Part shown: in pieces, positions 23,969-31,785 of the stretch
How positions within the stretch are numbered: position 1 is the first letter of the stretch
How the letters are laid out: the number at the start of each line of letters is the position of its first letter
Origin: Variovorax sp037204085
Lineage (GTDB): Bacteria; Pseudomonadota; Gammaproteobacteria; Burkholderiales; Burkholderiaceae_C
Assembly (NCBI RefSeq): GCF_037204085.1
Contig: NZ_JBBCBW010000003.1
Location: 1 to 64,000, forward strand
Length of the DNA stretch: 64,000 bases
Direction of reading: 5' to 3'
Translations under genes and position numbers: made by a program
Notes under the pieces: generated by a model
Database searches by the model: none
What the model was told of the DNA's origin: nothing
Seen by the model: only the letters and a program-made list of their open reading frames with translations

Positions 23969-25480
23969 ATGAACGCCCCCCTGCACCGCGAAATGCCCGC
24001 CGGAACGCTCGACGCCGAGCGCGCCCTCTCCGATGTCACCGCCCAATGGGACGGCGACATCGTCAGGCAACTCACCGACTACATCGCCATTCCCGCCAAG
24101 TCGCCCGGCTTCGACAAGGACTGGTCGGCCAACGGCTACCTGGAAACGGTGCTGCGCAACGCGGCCGCTTGGGTCGAGGCGCAGAAGGTCGAAGGCCTGA
24201 AGCTGGAAATCGTGCGACTCGAAGGCCGCACGCCGGTGCTGTTCTTCGAAGTGCCGGCCACCGGCACCGACATGAGCGAGACCGTGCTGATGTACGGCCA
24301 CCTCGACAAGCAACCCGAATTCACCGGCTGGCGCAACGACCTCGGCCCCTGGACGCCCAAGTACGAGAACGGCCTGCTCTACGGCCGCGGCGGCGCCGAC
24401 GATGGCTATGCGGTCTACGCGAGCGTGGCGGCGCTGCAGGCGCTCAAGAACCAGGGCGCGGCCCATCCACGCATTGTCGGGATCATCGAGACCTGCGAGG
24501 AAAGCGGCTCCTACGATCTGCTGCCGTACGTCGATGCGCTGCGCCCGCGGCTGGGCAATGTGGAACTGGTGATCTGCCTCGACTCCGGCGCCGGCAACTA
24601 CGACCAGCTGTGGCTCACCACGTCGCTGCGCGGCATGGCCAGCGGCACGCTCAAGGTCGAGGTGCTGACCGAGGGCATTCACTCCGGCGACGCGTCGGGC
24701 CTGGTGCCGTCGAGCTTCCGCATCATGCGGCAGGTGCTCGACCGGCTCGAAGACAGCGCCACCGGCCGCCTGCTGCCCGCGAGCTTTCATTGCGAAGTGC
24801 CGGCCGACCGCCTGGCGCAGGCCAAGGCCACCGCCGCCATCCTTGGCGAAGAGGTCTACAAGCGCTTTCCGTGGGCGCACTATGACTGCGGCGGCTCGAC
24901 CATGTTCGCGCTGCCGACCACCACAGATCCGGTGGAAGCACTGCTCAACCGGACCTGGAAACCCACGCTGTCGGTTACCGGCGCCGAAGGCTTTCCGGCG
25001 CTGAAGGATGCGGGCAACGTGCTGCGCCCCTACACCGCGTTCAAGCTCTCGCTGCGCCTGCCGCCGTTGGTCGATGCGGCCGAGGCGGTGCAGAAGCTGA
25101 AGGCGCTGCTCGAGGACAACGCGCCCTACCAGGCGCGTGTCACCTTCGAAAGCGGCGGCGGCGCCACCGGCTGGAACGCGCCGACGATCACGCCCTGGTT
25201 CGAAGACGCGCTCAACAAGGCTTCGCAGGCGCACTTCGGCGCGTCGTGCGGCTATATCGGCCAGGGCGGCACCATTCCGCTGATGAACATGCTGAGCGCC
25301 GGTTTTCCCAAGGCGCAGATGATGGTTTGCGGCGTGCTCGGTCCGAAGAGCAACGCGCACGGGCCGAACGAGTTCCTTCATGTGCCCTATGCCAAGAAGC
25401 TGACGGCCGCCGTGGCCGAGGTGATCGCGGCCTTGCCGGCTGCGCACCGCACCGCCGCCGCTGAGCCGGCCGCCGCTTGA
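23969..25480 (+). CDS. M20-family metallopeptidase
   Basis: This 503-residue protein is a zinc-dependent dipeptidase or aminoacylase of the M20 family, probably cytoplasmic since no signal is seen. The first metal motif is YGHLDKQPE and the second GRGGADDGYA with the bridging Asp. ETCEESGS holds the catalytic Glu-Glu pair. The dimerisation domain follows (about 205-365), and the last His ligand is expected in the HGPNEFLH region. The ATG at 23969 has GGAG 9 nt upstream. The next gene overlaps its stop. Confidence 0.9.
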   Translation: MNAPLHREMPAGTLDAERALSDVTAQWDGDIVRQLTDYIAIPAKSPGFDKDWSANGYLETVLRNAAAWVEAQKVEGLKLEIVRLEGRTPVLFFEVPATGTDMSETVLMYGHLDKQPEFTGWRNDLGPWTPKYENGLLYGRGGADDGYAVYASVAALQALKNQGAAHPRIVGIIETCEESGSYDLLPYVDALRPRLGNVELVICLDSGAGNYDQLWLTTSLRGMASGTLKVEVLTEGIHSGDASGLVPSSFRIMRQVLDRLEDSATGRLLPASFHCEVPADRLAQAKATAAILGEEVYKRFPWAHYDCGGSTMFALPTTTDPVEALLNRTWKPTLSVTGAEGFPALKDAGNVLRPYTAFKLSLRLPPLVDAAEAVQKLKALLEDNAPYQARVTFESGGGATGWNAPTITPWFEDALNKASQAHFGASCGYIGQGGTIPLMNMLSAGFPKAQMMVCGVLGPKSNAHGPNEFLHVPYAKKLTAAVAEVIAALPAAHRTAAAEPAAA

Positions 25481-26331
25481 CCGGACCTGCGCCGCAGCAC
25501 GTTTCACTGCCCACGCCGGACGGCGAAACGCTGGCGCTGCGCCGCCTTCCCGCGGCCGGCGCGGCGCGTGCGGTGGTGGTCCTGGTGCACGGGCTCGGCG
25601 AGCACGCCGGGCGCTATGCCGGGCTTGCCGCGCGCCTGCATGAATGGAACTTCGCGGTGTGGGGATACGACCACCACGGCCACGGCGAATCGTCGGGCGC
25701 ACGCGGCGGTTTGCCGGGCGAGCTGCGGCTGGTCGAAGATCTTGCGCTGGTCATCGACGACGCTCGCCGCGAGAACGCCGGCCTACCGCTGGTGCTGCTG
25801 GGCCACAGCCTGGGCGGGCTGGTCGCGGCCAGCCTGGTGTCGCGCGAGGTTCGGCCGGTGGATGGGCTGGTGCTGTCGTCCCCGGGGCTCGATCCCGGCC
25901 TGAGCGCTCTACAGAAGGCGCTGCTCGCGGTGCTGCCGCGCATTGCGCCGAACCTGCGTGTCGGCAACGGGCTCGACGACAACTTTCTTTCGCACGACCC
26001 GGCCGTCGTGCGGGCCTACCGCGCCGATCCGCTCACGCATGACCGCATCGGCAGCCGGCTGGCGCGTTTTCTCGCGCACGAAGGCGCGGCCATCCAGCAG
26101 GCCGCGCCGCATTGGCACGTGCCCACGCTGTTGATGTATGCGGGCGACGATCATCTCGTGAAGCCGGCCGCGAGCCGTGCCTTTGCTGCTGCGGCCGCGG
26201 CCGCGGCCGGTGGCATGGTCGAGGCGCATTGCTTCGAGGCCATGTACCACGAGATATTCAACGAGTTGGATGCCGGGCCCGTGTTCGCCGCGCTGCAGCG
26301 GTGGCTCGACACGCGCTTTCCGCCCCGCTGA
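25477..26331 (+). CDS. Alpha/beta hydrolase, monoacylglycerol-lipase-like
   Basis: This 284-residue serine hydrolase has the oxyanion motif VLVHGLGEHAGRY, the YDHHGHGESSGARG segment typical of monoacylglycerol lipases and lysophospholipases, and the nucleophile elbow GHSLGG (Ser near 112). An Asp in YAGDDHLV and a His in YHEIFNE complete the triad. The start TTG at 25477 overlaps the upstream TGA, so it is coupled to the M20 peptidase. No signal peptide is seen. The lipid specificity is inferred only. Confidence 0.88.
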   Translation: MTGPAPQHVSLPTPDGETLALRRLPAAGAARAVVVLVHGLGEHAGRYAGLAARLHEWNFAVWGYDHHGHGESSGARGGLPGELRLVEDLALVIDDARRENAGLPLVLLGHSLGGLVAASLVSREVRPVDGLVLSSPGLDPGLSALQKALLAVLPRIAPNLRVGNGLDDNFLSHDPAVVRAYRADPLTHDRIGSRLARFLAHEGAAIQQAAPHWHVPTLLMYAGDDHLVKPAASRAFAAAAAAAAGGMVEAHCFEAMYHEIFNELDAGPVFAALQRWLDTRFPPR

Positions 26332-26338
26332 GCGGGGT

Positions 26339-27514
26339 TCAGGCGTTTGCGGCGGCCTCGCGCCGGCGGGACTTCGCAAGCCACAGCAGCCCGGCGCCCG
26401 TGAGCACCACCGGCACCAGCGAACCGTAGTTCAACAGCTGCCAGCCCTGCGTCGTGACCAGCACACCCGAGGCGAACGAGGTCAGTGCCACTGTCGCGAA
26501 CACGCAGAAGTTGAGCGCGCCCTGCGCCCGGTCTCGTTCTTCCGCGGTGTAGACCGTGAGCGAAAGGGTCGTGCTGCCGGTGAACAGGAAGTTCCAGCCC
26601 ACGCCCAGCAGGCACAGCGCCACCAGGAAATGCTGAAGCTCCACACCCGACAGCGCGACGGCAATGCAGCCGAAGTTGAGCGCAACCCCCACGCCCATCA
26701 CCGGCAGCGCACCGAAACGGCGGATCAGGTGGCCGGTGAAGAAGCCGGGCGCGAACATGCCGATCACGTGCCATTCGAGCACCAGTGCGGCATCGGAGAA
26801 AGGCAGGCTGCAGATCTGCATCGCAATGGGTGTGGCGGCCATCAGCAGGTTCATCACGCCAAAACCCAACGCACCCGCCGCGGCCGCCACGATGAACACC
26901 GGCTGGCGGATGAGCTGCGACAACGTCCTTCCACCCATGGCCTGCTGGCGTGTGAGCGGGGGCGGAAATTCAATGAAGCGCATGAACACCATCGACAGCA
27001 GCGCCACCGCCGCCAGCGCAATGTAGGCACCCGCAAACGGCACGGCGAACATTTCGCGCGTGGCCGTGGCGAGGTTGGGCCCCGCCACGGCGCCGATCAG
27101 CCCACCGGCCATCACCAGCGACACTGCCTTCTCGCGCCACGCCGGTGCCGCGAGTTCGGCGGCTGCAAAGCGGTAGAGGCCGGCGTTGGCGTTGTAGTAG
27201 CCGGCCACCACGGTGGCAAAGCACAGCAGCCAGAAGTTCTTCGAAACCACCGCGAACGCGCACAGCAAGGCCGATCCGAGCCCGACCGCCAAGCCGATCT
27301 GGAACGACCCGCGCCGGCCGAAGCGCTGCTGCGTGCGTGCCACCAGCCCGGTGGTCAGCGCACCGCCCACCACATAGCCCATGATCGGCAGCGTGGCCAT
27401 CCAGCCGCGCGGCGCAATGCTCAGGCCCACCAAGCCGTTGATGGCAATGAACGTGACGTTGTTGGTCAGGAACAAGCCCTGGCAGATGGCAAGCAGCCAG
27501 AGATTGCGGTTCAT
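26339..27514 (-). CDS. Major facilitator superfamily transporter
   Basis: This 391-residue protein has about 12 predicted membrane helices. The start MNRNLWLLAICQGLFLTNNV and the later QQRFGRRGSFQIGLAVGLGS loop between helices 2 and 3 fit the MFS layout. The substrate cannot be read from sequence. It is convergent with the hydrolase gene, with a 7-nt gap. Confidence 0.85.
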   Translation of the reverse strand: MNRNLWLLAICQGLFLTNNVTFIAINGLVGLSIAPRGWMATLPIMGYVVGGALTTGLVARTQQRFGRRGSFQIGLAVGLGSALLCAFAVVSKNFWLLCFATVVAGYYNANAGLYRFAAAELAAPAWREKAVSLVMAGGLIGAVAGPNLATATREMFAVPFAGAYIALAAVALLSMVFMRFIEFPPPLTRQQAMGGRTLSQLIRQPVFIVAAAAGALGFGVMNLLMAATPIAMQICSLPFSDAALVLEWHVIGMFAPGFFTGHLIRRFGALPVMGVGVALNFGCIAVALSGVELQHFLVALCLLGVGWNFLFTGSTTLSLTVYTAEERDRAQGALNFCVFATVALTSFASGVLVTTQGWQLLNYGSLVPVVLTGAGLLWLAKSRRREAAANA

Positions 27515-27585
27515 CGGAAGAAGGTGGAAGCAGGTTGCGGCATGAAGGCTGAGGTTCTACGTGATTCGCCCCGGATGCGCCAGCC

Positions 27586-27610
27586 AAAAAAAAGCGCCCT
27601 CGCGGGCGCC
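27586..27610 (-). terminator. Intrinsic terminator after the DUF937 gene
   Basis: On the minus strand GCGCCC (27608-27603) and GGGCGC (27599-27594) form the stem, followed by eight or more T. It lies 24 nt beyond the DUF937 stop. Confidence 0.85.
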
Positions 27611-27633
27611 TTAGTTCTTGTGAGCAAATTGGC

Positions 27634-28095
27634 TTACAGCTGCTTGTTCTGCAGCAGGCTGCTTAGCGAACCCAGGAGGTCGTTCGGAGTGTCGAGGCCT
27701 TGCTCCGGCACCTTGCCTTGCGGCGTGAGCTGGTCGATGAGGGTGGGCAACATGGCCGCCAGCATGGGCAGCAGCGTTTGCGCATTGATGCCGAGCTTGG
27801 AAGCGATGTTGGCGATGGTGTCGCTGCCCAACGCGTCTTGCAGCTGCCCGCCGGAGACCGGCTGGTTTTCTCCCTTGCCGATCCACGAGCCGATCACGTC
27901 GCCCATGCCGGCCTGTTCGAACTTGGAGACCAACCCTCCCAGGCCGCCTTGGCCGCCGTTATTGGCTAGCAGGCCGCCCAGCGCGCCGGCCAGGCCGCCG
28001 AGATCTCCCAAGCCGCCGATGCCGCCGCCTTGTGGCTGCTGCTGTTGGGCAGCGCCTCCCAGCACTTGGCCGAGTACCGAATCGAGCATTCCCAT
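27634..28095 (-). CDS. DUF937 (YidB-like) protein
   Basis: This 153-residue protein begins MGMLDSVLGQVLGG, as YidB-family proteins do. A Gly/Gln-rich stretch follows (about 15-55), then the conserved GMGDVIGSWIGKGENQPVS and LGSDTIANIASKLG core. The function is unknown. The ATG at 28095 has AAGGAA about 7 nt upstream; longer frames upstream lack family sequence. It is monocistronic on the minus strand and ends at an intrinsic terminator. Confidence 0.88.
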   Translation of the reverse strand: MGMLDSVLGQVLGGAAQQQQPQGGGIGGLGDLGGLAGALGGLLANNGGQGGLGGLVSKFEQAGMGDVIGSWIGKGENQPVSGGQLQDALGSDTIANIASKLGINAQTLLPMLAAMLPTLIDQLTPQGKVPEQGLDTPNDLLGSLSSLLQNKQL

Positions 28096-28196
28096 GGACG
28101 TTTCCTTGGTGTGTGACAGAACTGCCGGCATTGTCGCCAGCAAGATGAGCTGCGAGCGAAAGGGGTTGCCCACTTTCGAGCGCGCAGCGTGACAAA

Positions 28197-29561
28197 TTAC
28201 TTGGTGCGCGCCGCGCGCTTCGGCAGCAATGCGGGGCTGACCCCCTGCACGCCGACCAGGCCGAGCACAGTCACCAGCGAATTCTGCGCGCCTTTCCATG
28301 CGTCTGTCACGTCGATCGATTCGCTCAAAGCGTGAAAGCCGGTCGACTTGCCGCCTCCGCCGATGATGATGGCTGGAATGCCGTACGACATCGGCACATT
28401 GGCGTCGGTGCTGCCGCCGCGCAGCAGCGTCTTGTGGCCGAAGGCGGTGTTCGAGCGGATGGCCGCTTCCACGATCACCGAATCGGAAGGCGTGCGGCCG
28501 CCGGGCCGGTCGCCGATCAGCTTGTTGCTGGCGCTCAGCGTGGACACGTTCCAGCGCTTGTTTTCCTCGGCCACGGCCTCGTCGATGGCCGCAAGGATCT
28601 TCTTCTCGGTTTCGAGCAGCGACGCCATGTCGTCCGAGCGAATGTCGATGGCCATGCGCGCATCCGGTGCAATGGTGTTCACCGAGGTGCCGCCGCCCAC
28701 GGTGCCGACCGTGAAGGTGGTCTTCGGAAAGCTGGGCGTGCGCACTTCTGCGATCTTGGCGATGGCGCGGCCCATGCCGTGGATGGCGCTCGGCACCTGG
28801 CCGAATGCGGCAAAACTGTGCCCGCCCGGGCCCTTGAACGTGACTTCATAACGGTGGCTCGCGGTGCCGAGAATCAGCACGTTGCCATCGGGCGAAGGCT
28901 CGAGCCCCACCATGCCGTCGATGTCCAGGTTGTCGCGGAAGATCGCCTTCATGCCGCGCAGGTTGCCGAGTTCTTCCTCGCCGACATTGGCAACGAACAG
29001 CAGGTCACCGACCGTCTGCACCTTGTTGTCGTTGAGCACCTTGAGCCATGACAGCAGCACCGACAGGCCGCGCGTGTCGTCGGCGATGCCGGGCGCGTGC
29101 AGTTTGCCGTCGCGCTCCTTCACCTTCACATCGGTGCCGGCGGGAAACACGGTGTCGAGATGCGCCGAAATGAGCAGCTTGGGGCCGTTGCCGGTGCCTT
29201 TGCGCAGGCCGATCACGTTGCCTTCGGCATCGATCTTCGCGTCAGTGAGGCCGAGCGCCTTCATGCGCGCCAGGAAAGCTTCGGCGCGCTTCTGCTCCTT
29301 GAAGGGAGGCGCCTCGATCTCGGTCAGCATCTTCAGGTCTTCGATCGAACGGTCGTGGTCGGCCTTGACTGCGTCGAGCAGCTTCTGGATCGAAGGCGCC
29401 GCTGTCAGCTGCGTAAAGGCCTTGTCCACCTCAGGAGCGACTTGCGCGGGCGTGGGCGCCACGGCAGTGTTCTGAGCCTGCGCCCCCTGGGCGGCGAAGA
29501 GCATGGCCAGCACAAGGGGAGCGAGGGGCGCAAATCGGAGCGCGCGTGGCGAGCGAAGCAT
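28197..29561 (-). CDS. Exported M20/M25-family metallopeptidase
   Basis: This 454-residue zinc peptidase has an N-terminal signal peptide (about 1-30, ending GAQAQN), so it probably acts in the periplasm. Metal-site motifs are ISAHLDTVFP, APGIADDTRG and NVGEEELGN. The dimerisation domain follows, and the last His ligand lies in GFHALSESID. It resembles tripeptidase T and carboxypeptidase G2 relatives. The ATG at 29561 is chosen because the signal peptide starts there and AGAAGGA lies upstream. Confidence 0.9.
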   Translation of the reverse strand: MLRSPRALRFAPLAPLVLAMLFAAQGAQAQNTAVAPTPAQVAPEVDKAFTQLTAAPSIQKLLDAVKADHDRSIEDLKMLTEIEAPPFKEQKRAEAFLARMKALGLTDAKIDAEGNVIGLRKGTGNGPKLLISAHLDTVFPAGTDVKVKERDGKLHAPGIADDTRGLSVLLSWLKVLNDNKVQTVGDLLFVANVGEEELGNLRGMKAIFRDNLDIDGMVGLEPSPDGNVLILGTASHRYEVTFKGPGGHSFAAFGQVPSAIHGMGRAIAKIAEVRTPSFPKTTFTVGTVGGGTSVNTIAPDARMAIDIRSDDMASLLETEKKILAAIDEAVAEENKRWNVSTLSASNKLIGDRPGGRTPSDSVIVEAAIRSNTAFGHKTLLRGGSTDANVPMSYGIPAIIIGGGGKSTGFHALSESIDVTDAWKGAQNSLVTVLGLVGVQGVSPALLPKRAARTK

Positions 29562-29640
29562 GACGTGAAGATCCTTCTCTGGTTGTGATGAATGGGTGAA
29601 GCAAGCATTGTTCCGCAACTTGCACCCCGGGCGGGCCGCG

Positions 29641-30375
29641 CTAGTGACCGGCCAGCGATACCAGCGCAGCGAGGGCCGCGGTTTCCGCGCGCAGCACGCG
29701 GGGGCCGAGCGTGACCGGCGCAAAGCCGCACGCGAGCGCCTCTTGCTCTTCAGCGGCACTCAGGCCGCCTTCGGGACCGCTCAGCACCAGCACGCTTCGA
29801 TCGGCCGGAGCCGACTCAATGGCGTCGGCCAGGCGGCGCGTGCCTTCGGCCAGGCTCAGGATGAGGCGCAGCGCCTCCTTGCCTGCCGCTGCGTCGATCC
29901 ACGCCGAGGGGCTCGAGAAAGACCGCACCGGATGAATCACCGGCACGCGGTTGCGGCCACATTGCTCGCAGGCCGCAATGGCAATCGCTTCCCAATGCGC
30001 CCTCTTCTTCTCGGCACGCTCGCCCGAAAGGCGCAGCACGCCGTGGGCGGTCGCCAGGGGCTGGATGCTTGCGACCCCCAGTTCGGTGGCCTTTTCGACC
30101 AGCCAGTCCATGCGTTCGTTGGCCGGCATGCCGACCGCGAGATGCACCGCGCGCGCAGCTTCGCGCTCCGCCGGCGTGTGGACGCCGACCGTGACGGAAA
30201 CGTCGCTGCGCCCCATGCGCTCGACCGTGGCCGCGTATTCGCCGCCGGAACCGTTGAACAGTGTGAGTGCATCGCCGGGCTGCATCCGCAGCACCTGCAC
30301 GTGGCGCGCGGCGCCGGGCGGCAGGGCCAGTGTGGCGCCGGCGGCCAGCGGCACCGGGCAATGAAAGCGGGGCAT
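29641..30375 (-). CDS. rsmE: 16S rRNA m3U1498 methyltransferase
   Basis: This 244-residue enzyme methylates U1498 of 16S rRNA. An N-terminal PUA-like domain (about 1-70) starts MPRFHC. The SPOUT methyltransferase domain has the knot motif SGPEGGLSAAEEQEA (about 195-210) and LGPRVLRAETA near the C-terminus, both family signatures. It follows amgK with no gap: the amgK stop ends where this ATG begins. Confidence 0.94.
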   Translation of the reverse strand: MPRFHCPVPLAAGATLALPPGAARHVQVLRMQPGDALTLFNGSGGEYAATVERMGRSDVSVTVGVHTPAEREAARAVHLAVGMPANERMDWLVEKATELGVASIQPLATAHGVLRLSGERAEKKRAHWEAIAIAACEQCGRNRVPVIHPVRSFSSPSAWIDAAAGKEALRLILSLAEGTRRLADAIESAPADRSVLVLSGPEGGLSAAEEQEALACGFAPVTLGPRVLRAETAALAALVSLAGH

Positions 30376-31551
30376 CTAGACCCTGCCGTAGGCAAAGCCG
30401 GTGATGGCCGAGTTGCCTTCGATTTCATCGATCACGCGCAGCAGCGGGGTCAGCTCCATGTAGCGGCTGGCTGTGGAGCGGATGTAGGCGATGAAACGCG
30501 GCGTGTCCGCCAGGTAGCGCGGTTTGCCGTCGCGCAGCGTCAGGCGGGCGAAGATGCCGGCGACCTTGAGGTGGCGCTGCAGGCCCATCCATTCGACGGA
30601 ACGATAGAAAGCGCCGAAATCCGCGTCAACCGGCAGCTTGGCCTTGCGGGCGGCTTCCCAGTAGCGGATGGTGACGTCGAGCACGAATTCTTCGTCCCAG
30701 CTCAGGAAGGCGTCGCGCATCAGGCTGGCGATGTCGTAGGTGATCGGCCCGTAGACCGCGTCCTGGAAGTCGAGCACGCCCAGGTCGGCAGCCGAGCCGC
30801 CGCCGGGCCGCCCCAAGGCGGCGAGCGCCCCCTCGGGGGGCAGCGAGGACACGCCAGTGCCGAGAGTGGGGGCCACATTCACCATCAGGTTGCGCGGCAT
30901 GAAGTCGCGGTGGACGTAGACACTGGGCGCTGCCAGGTTGCTCTCGACGATGAGCTTGAAGCTGCGCTCGAGCCGCTCCTTGAGCTGGCCTTCGACGGCA
31001 ATGCCGCGGTGGCGGCCGATGTACCACTCTGGGAAAAGCGCCAGCTCCCGCTCGAGCAACGCCCTGTCATAGGGCGGCAGCACGTCCGGCCTGGAAGCCA
31101 GTTGCCAGCGGATCAGCGCGTCGATCGCTTGGTCGTAGAGCGGACGGCTCGCGTCGGGCTTGGCCGGGTCGATCACGTCGAGCATGGTCTGGTGGCCGAG
31201 ATCGTCGAGCAGCAGAAAGCCGTTGGGCCGGTCCCACTCGAGCACGCGCGGCGCCGTGACGCCGGCTTCGGCCATCAGGCGGGCGATGTGCACGAACGGC
31301 TCGCTGTTCTCCTTGTCGGGCGGCGCATCCATCACGATGCGGGTGCCGGCGGCCTCCGCGGTGTCGACACGGAAGTAGCGCCGAAAGCTCGCATCGGCCG
31401 ACGCGAGGCGCACGGTGCCAGGCAGCAGGCGGTGCGCGCCGGCAATGCCGGCCAGCCAGCCTTCGAACACTGCGGCGCGCTGCGGATCGGCCCAGAGAAT
31501 GGGGTTGGCAGGGGGTGCGGGCTCTGTGGCCGGGGACGGGGGTGCTGTCAT
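30376..31551 (-). CDS. amgK: Sugar kinase of the AmgK family (N-acetylmuramate/GlcNAc anomeric kinase)
   Basis: This 391-residue aminoglycoside-phosphotransferase-fold kinase is divergent from lptD, the same position amgK holds in pseudomonads. There it phosphorylates MurNAc at C1 in murein recycling. The catalytic loop is YVHRDFMPRNLM and the metal loop VLDFQDAVYGPITYD. An Ala/Gly-rich insertion of about 30 residues (229-258) separates these loops and is absent from the usual family pattern; its DNA contains two hairpins. The partner murU lies 20 kb away at 51839-52549. A -10-like TAGAAT lies 9 nt before the ATG. Confidence 0.85.
   Translation of the reverse strand: MTAPPSPATEPAPPANPILWADPQRAAVFEGWLAGIAGAHRLLPGTVRLASADASFRRYFRVDTAEAAGTRIVMDAPPDKENSEPFVHIARLMAEAGVTAPRVLEWDRPNGFLLLDDLGHQTMLDVIDPAKPDASRPLYDQAIDALIRWQLASRPDVLPPYDRALLERELALFPEWYIGRHRGIAVEGQLKERLERSFKLIVESNLAAPSVYVHRDFMPRNLMVNVAPTLGTGVSSLPPEGALAALGRPGGGSAADLGVLDFQDAVYGPITYDIASLMRDAFLSWDEEFVLDVTIRYWEAARKAKLPVDADFGAFYRSVEWMGLQRHLKVAGIFARLTLRDGKPRYLADTPRFIAYIRSTASRYMELTPLLRVIDEIEGNSAITGFAYGRV
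30778..30867. repeat. In-frame palindromic insertion in amgK
   Basis: These 90 nt encode the extra 30 residues of AmgK. They contain GCCGCC-CCAA-GGCGGC (30807-30822) and GCCCCC-TCG-GGGGGC (30827-30841), two perfect hairpins like those of dispersed intergenic palindromes in related genomes. That relation is recalled, not searched. No second copy was noticed in this window. Confidence 0.6.
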
Positions 31552-31560
31552 GGATAATCG

Positions 31561-31566
31561 ATTCTA
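31561..31566 (-). promoter_or_regulatory. -10 box close to the amgK start
   Basis: The minus strand reads TAGAAT, ending 9 nt before the amgK ATG, with TTGCCG 15 nt upstream of it. This would give a very short or absent leader. Confidence 0.4.
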
Positions 31567-31785
31567 CAAATCCGCCTGGCGCGGCAACTCCTGCGGTCCT
31601 CCCTGGTCGAACAGAGTTGCCGCCGGCTCCTGCAACCTGCCGGCCTGCCGCGCCGTCCTCCCGACGATCCTTCGTTCCTGACCGATGCCTACGATCCAAA
31701 GCTCCCACGTTTGGCACCTTGTGCACTCGCAGCCCTCCTCGGGGAGACTGCGGTCCTTCTCCGGAACGATGCGGCGGGGCGCTTG

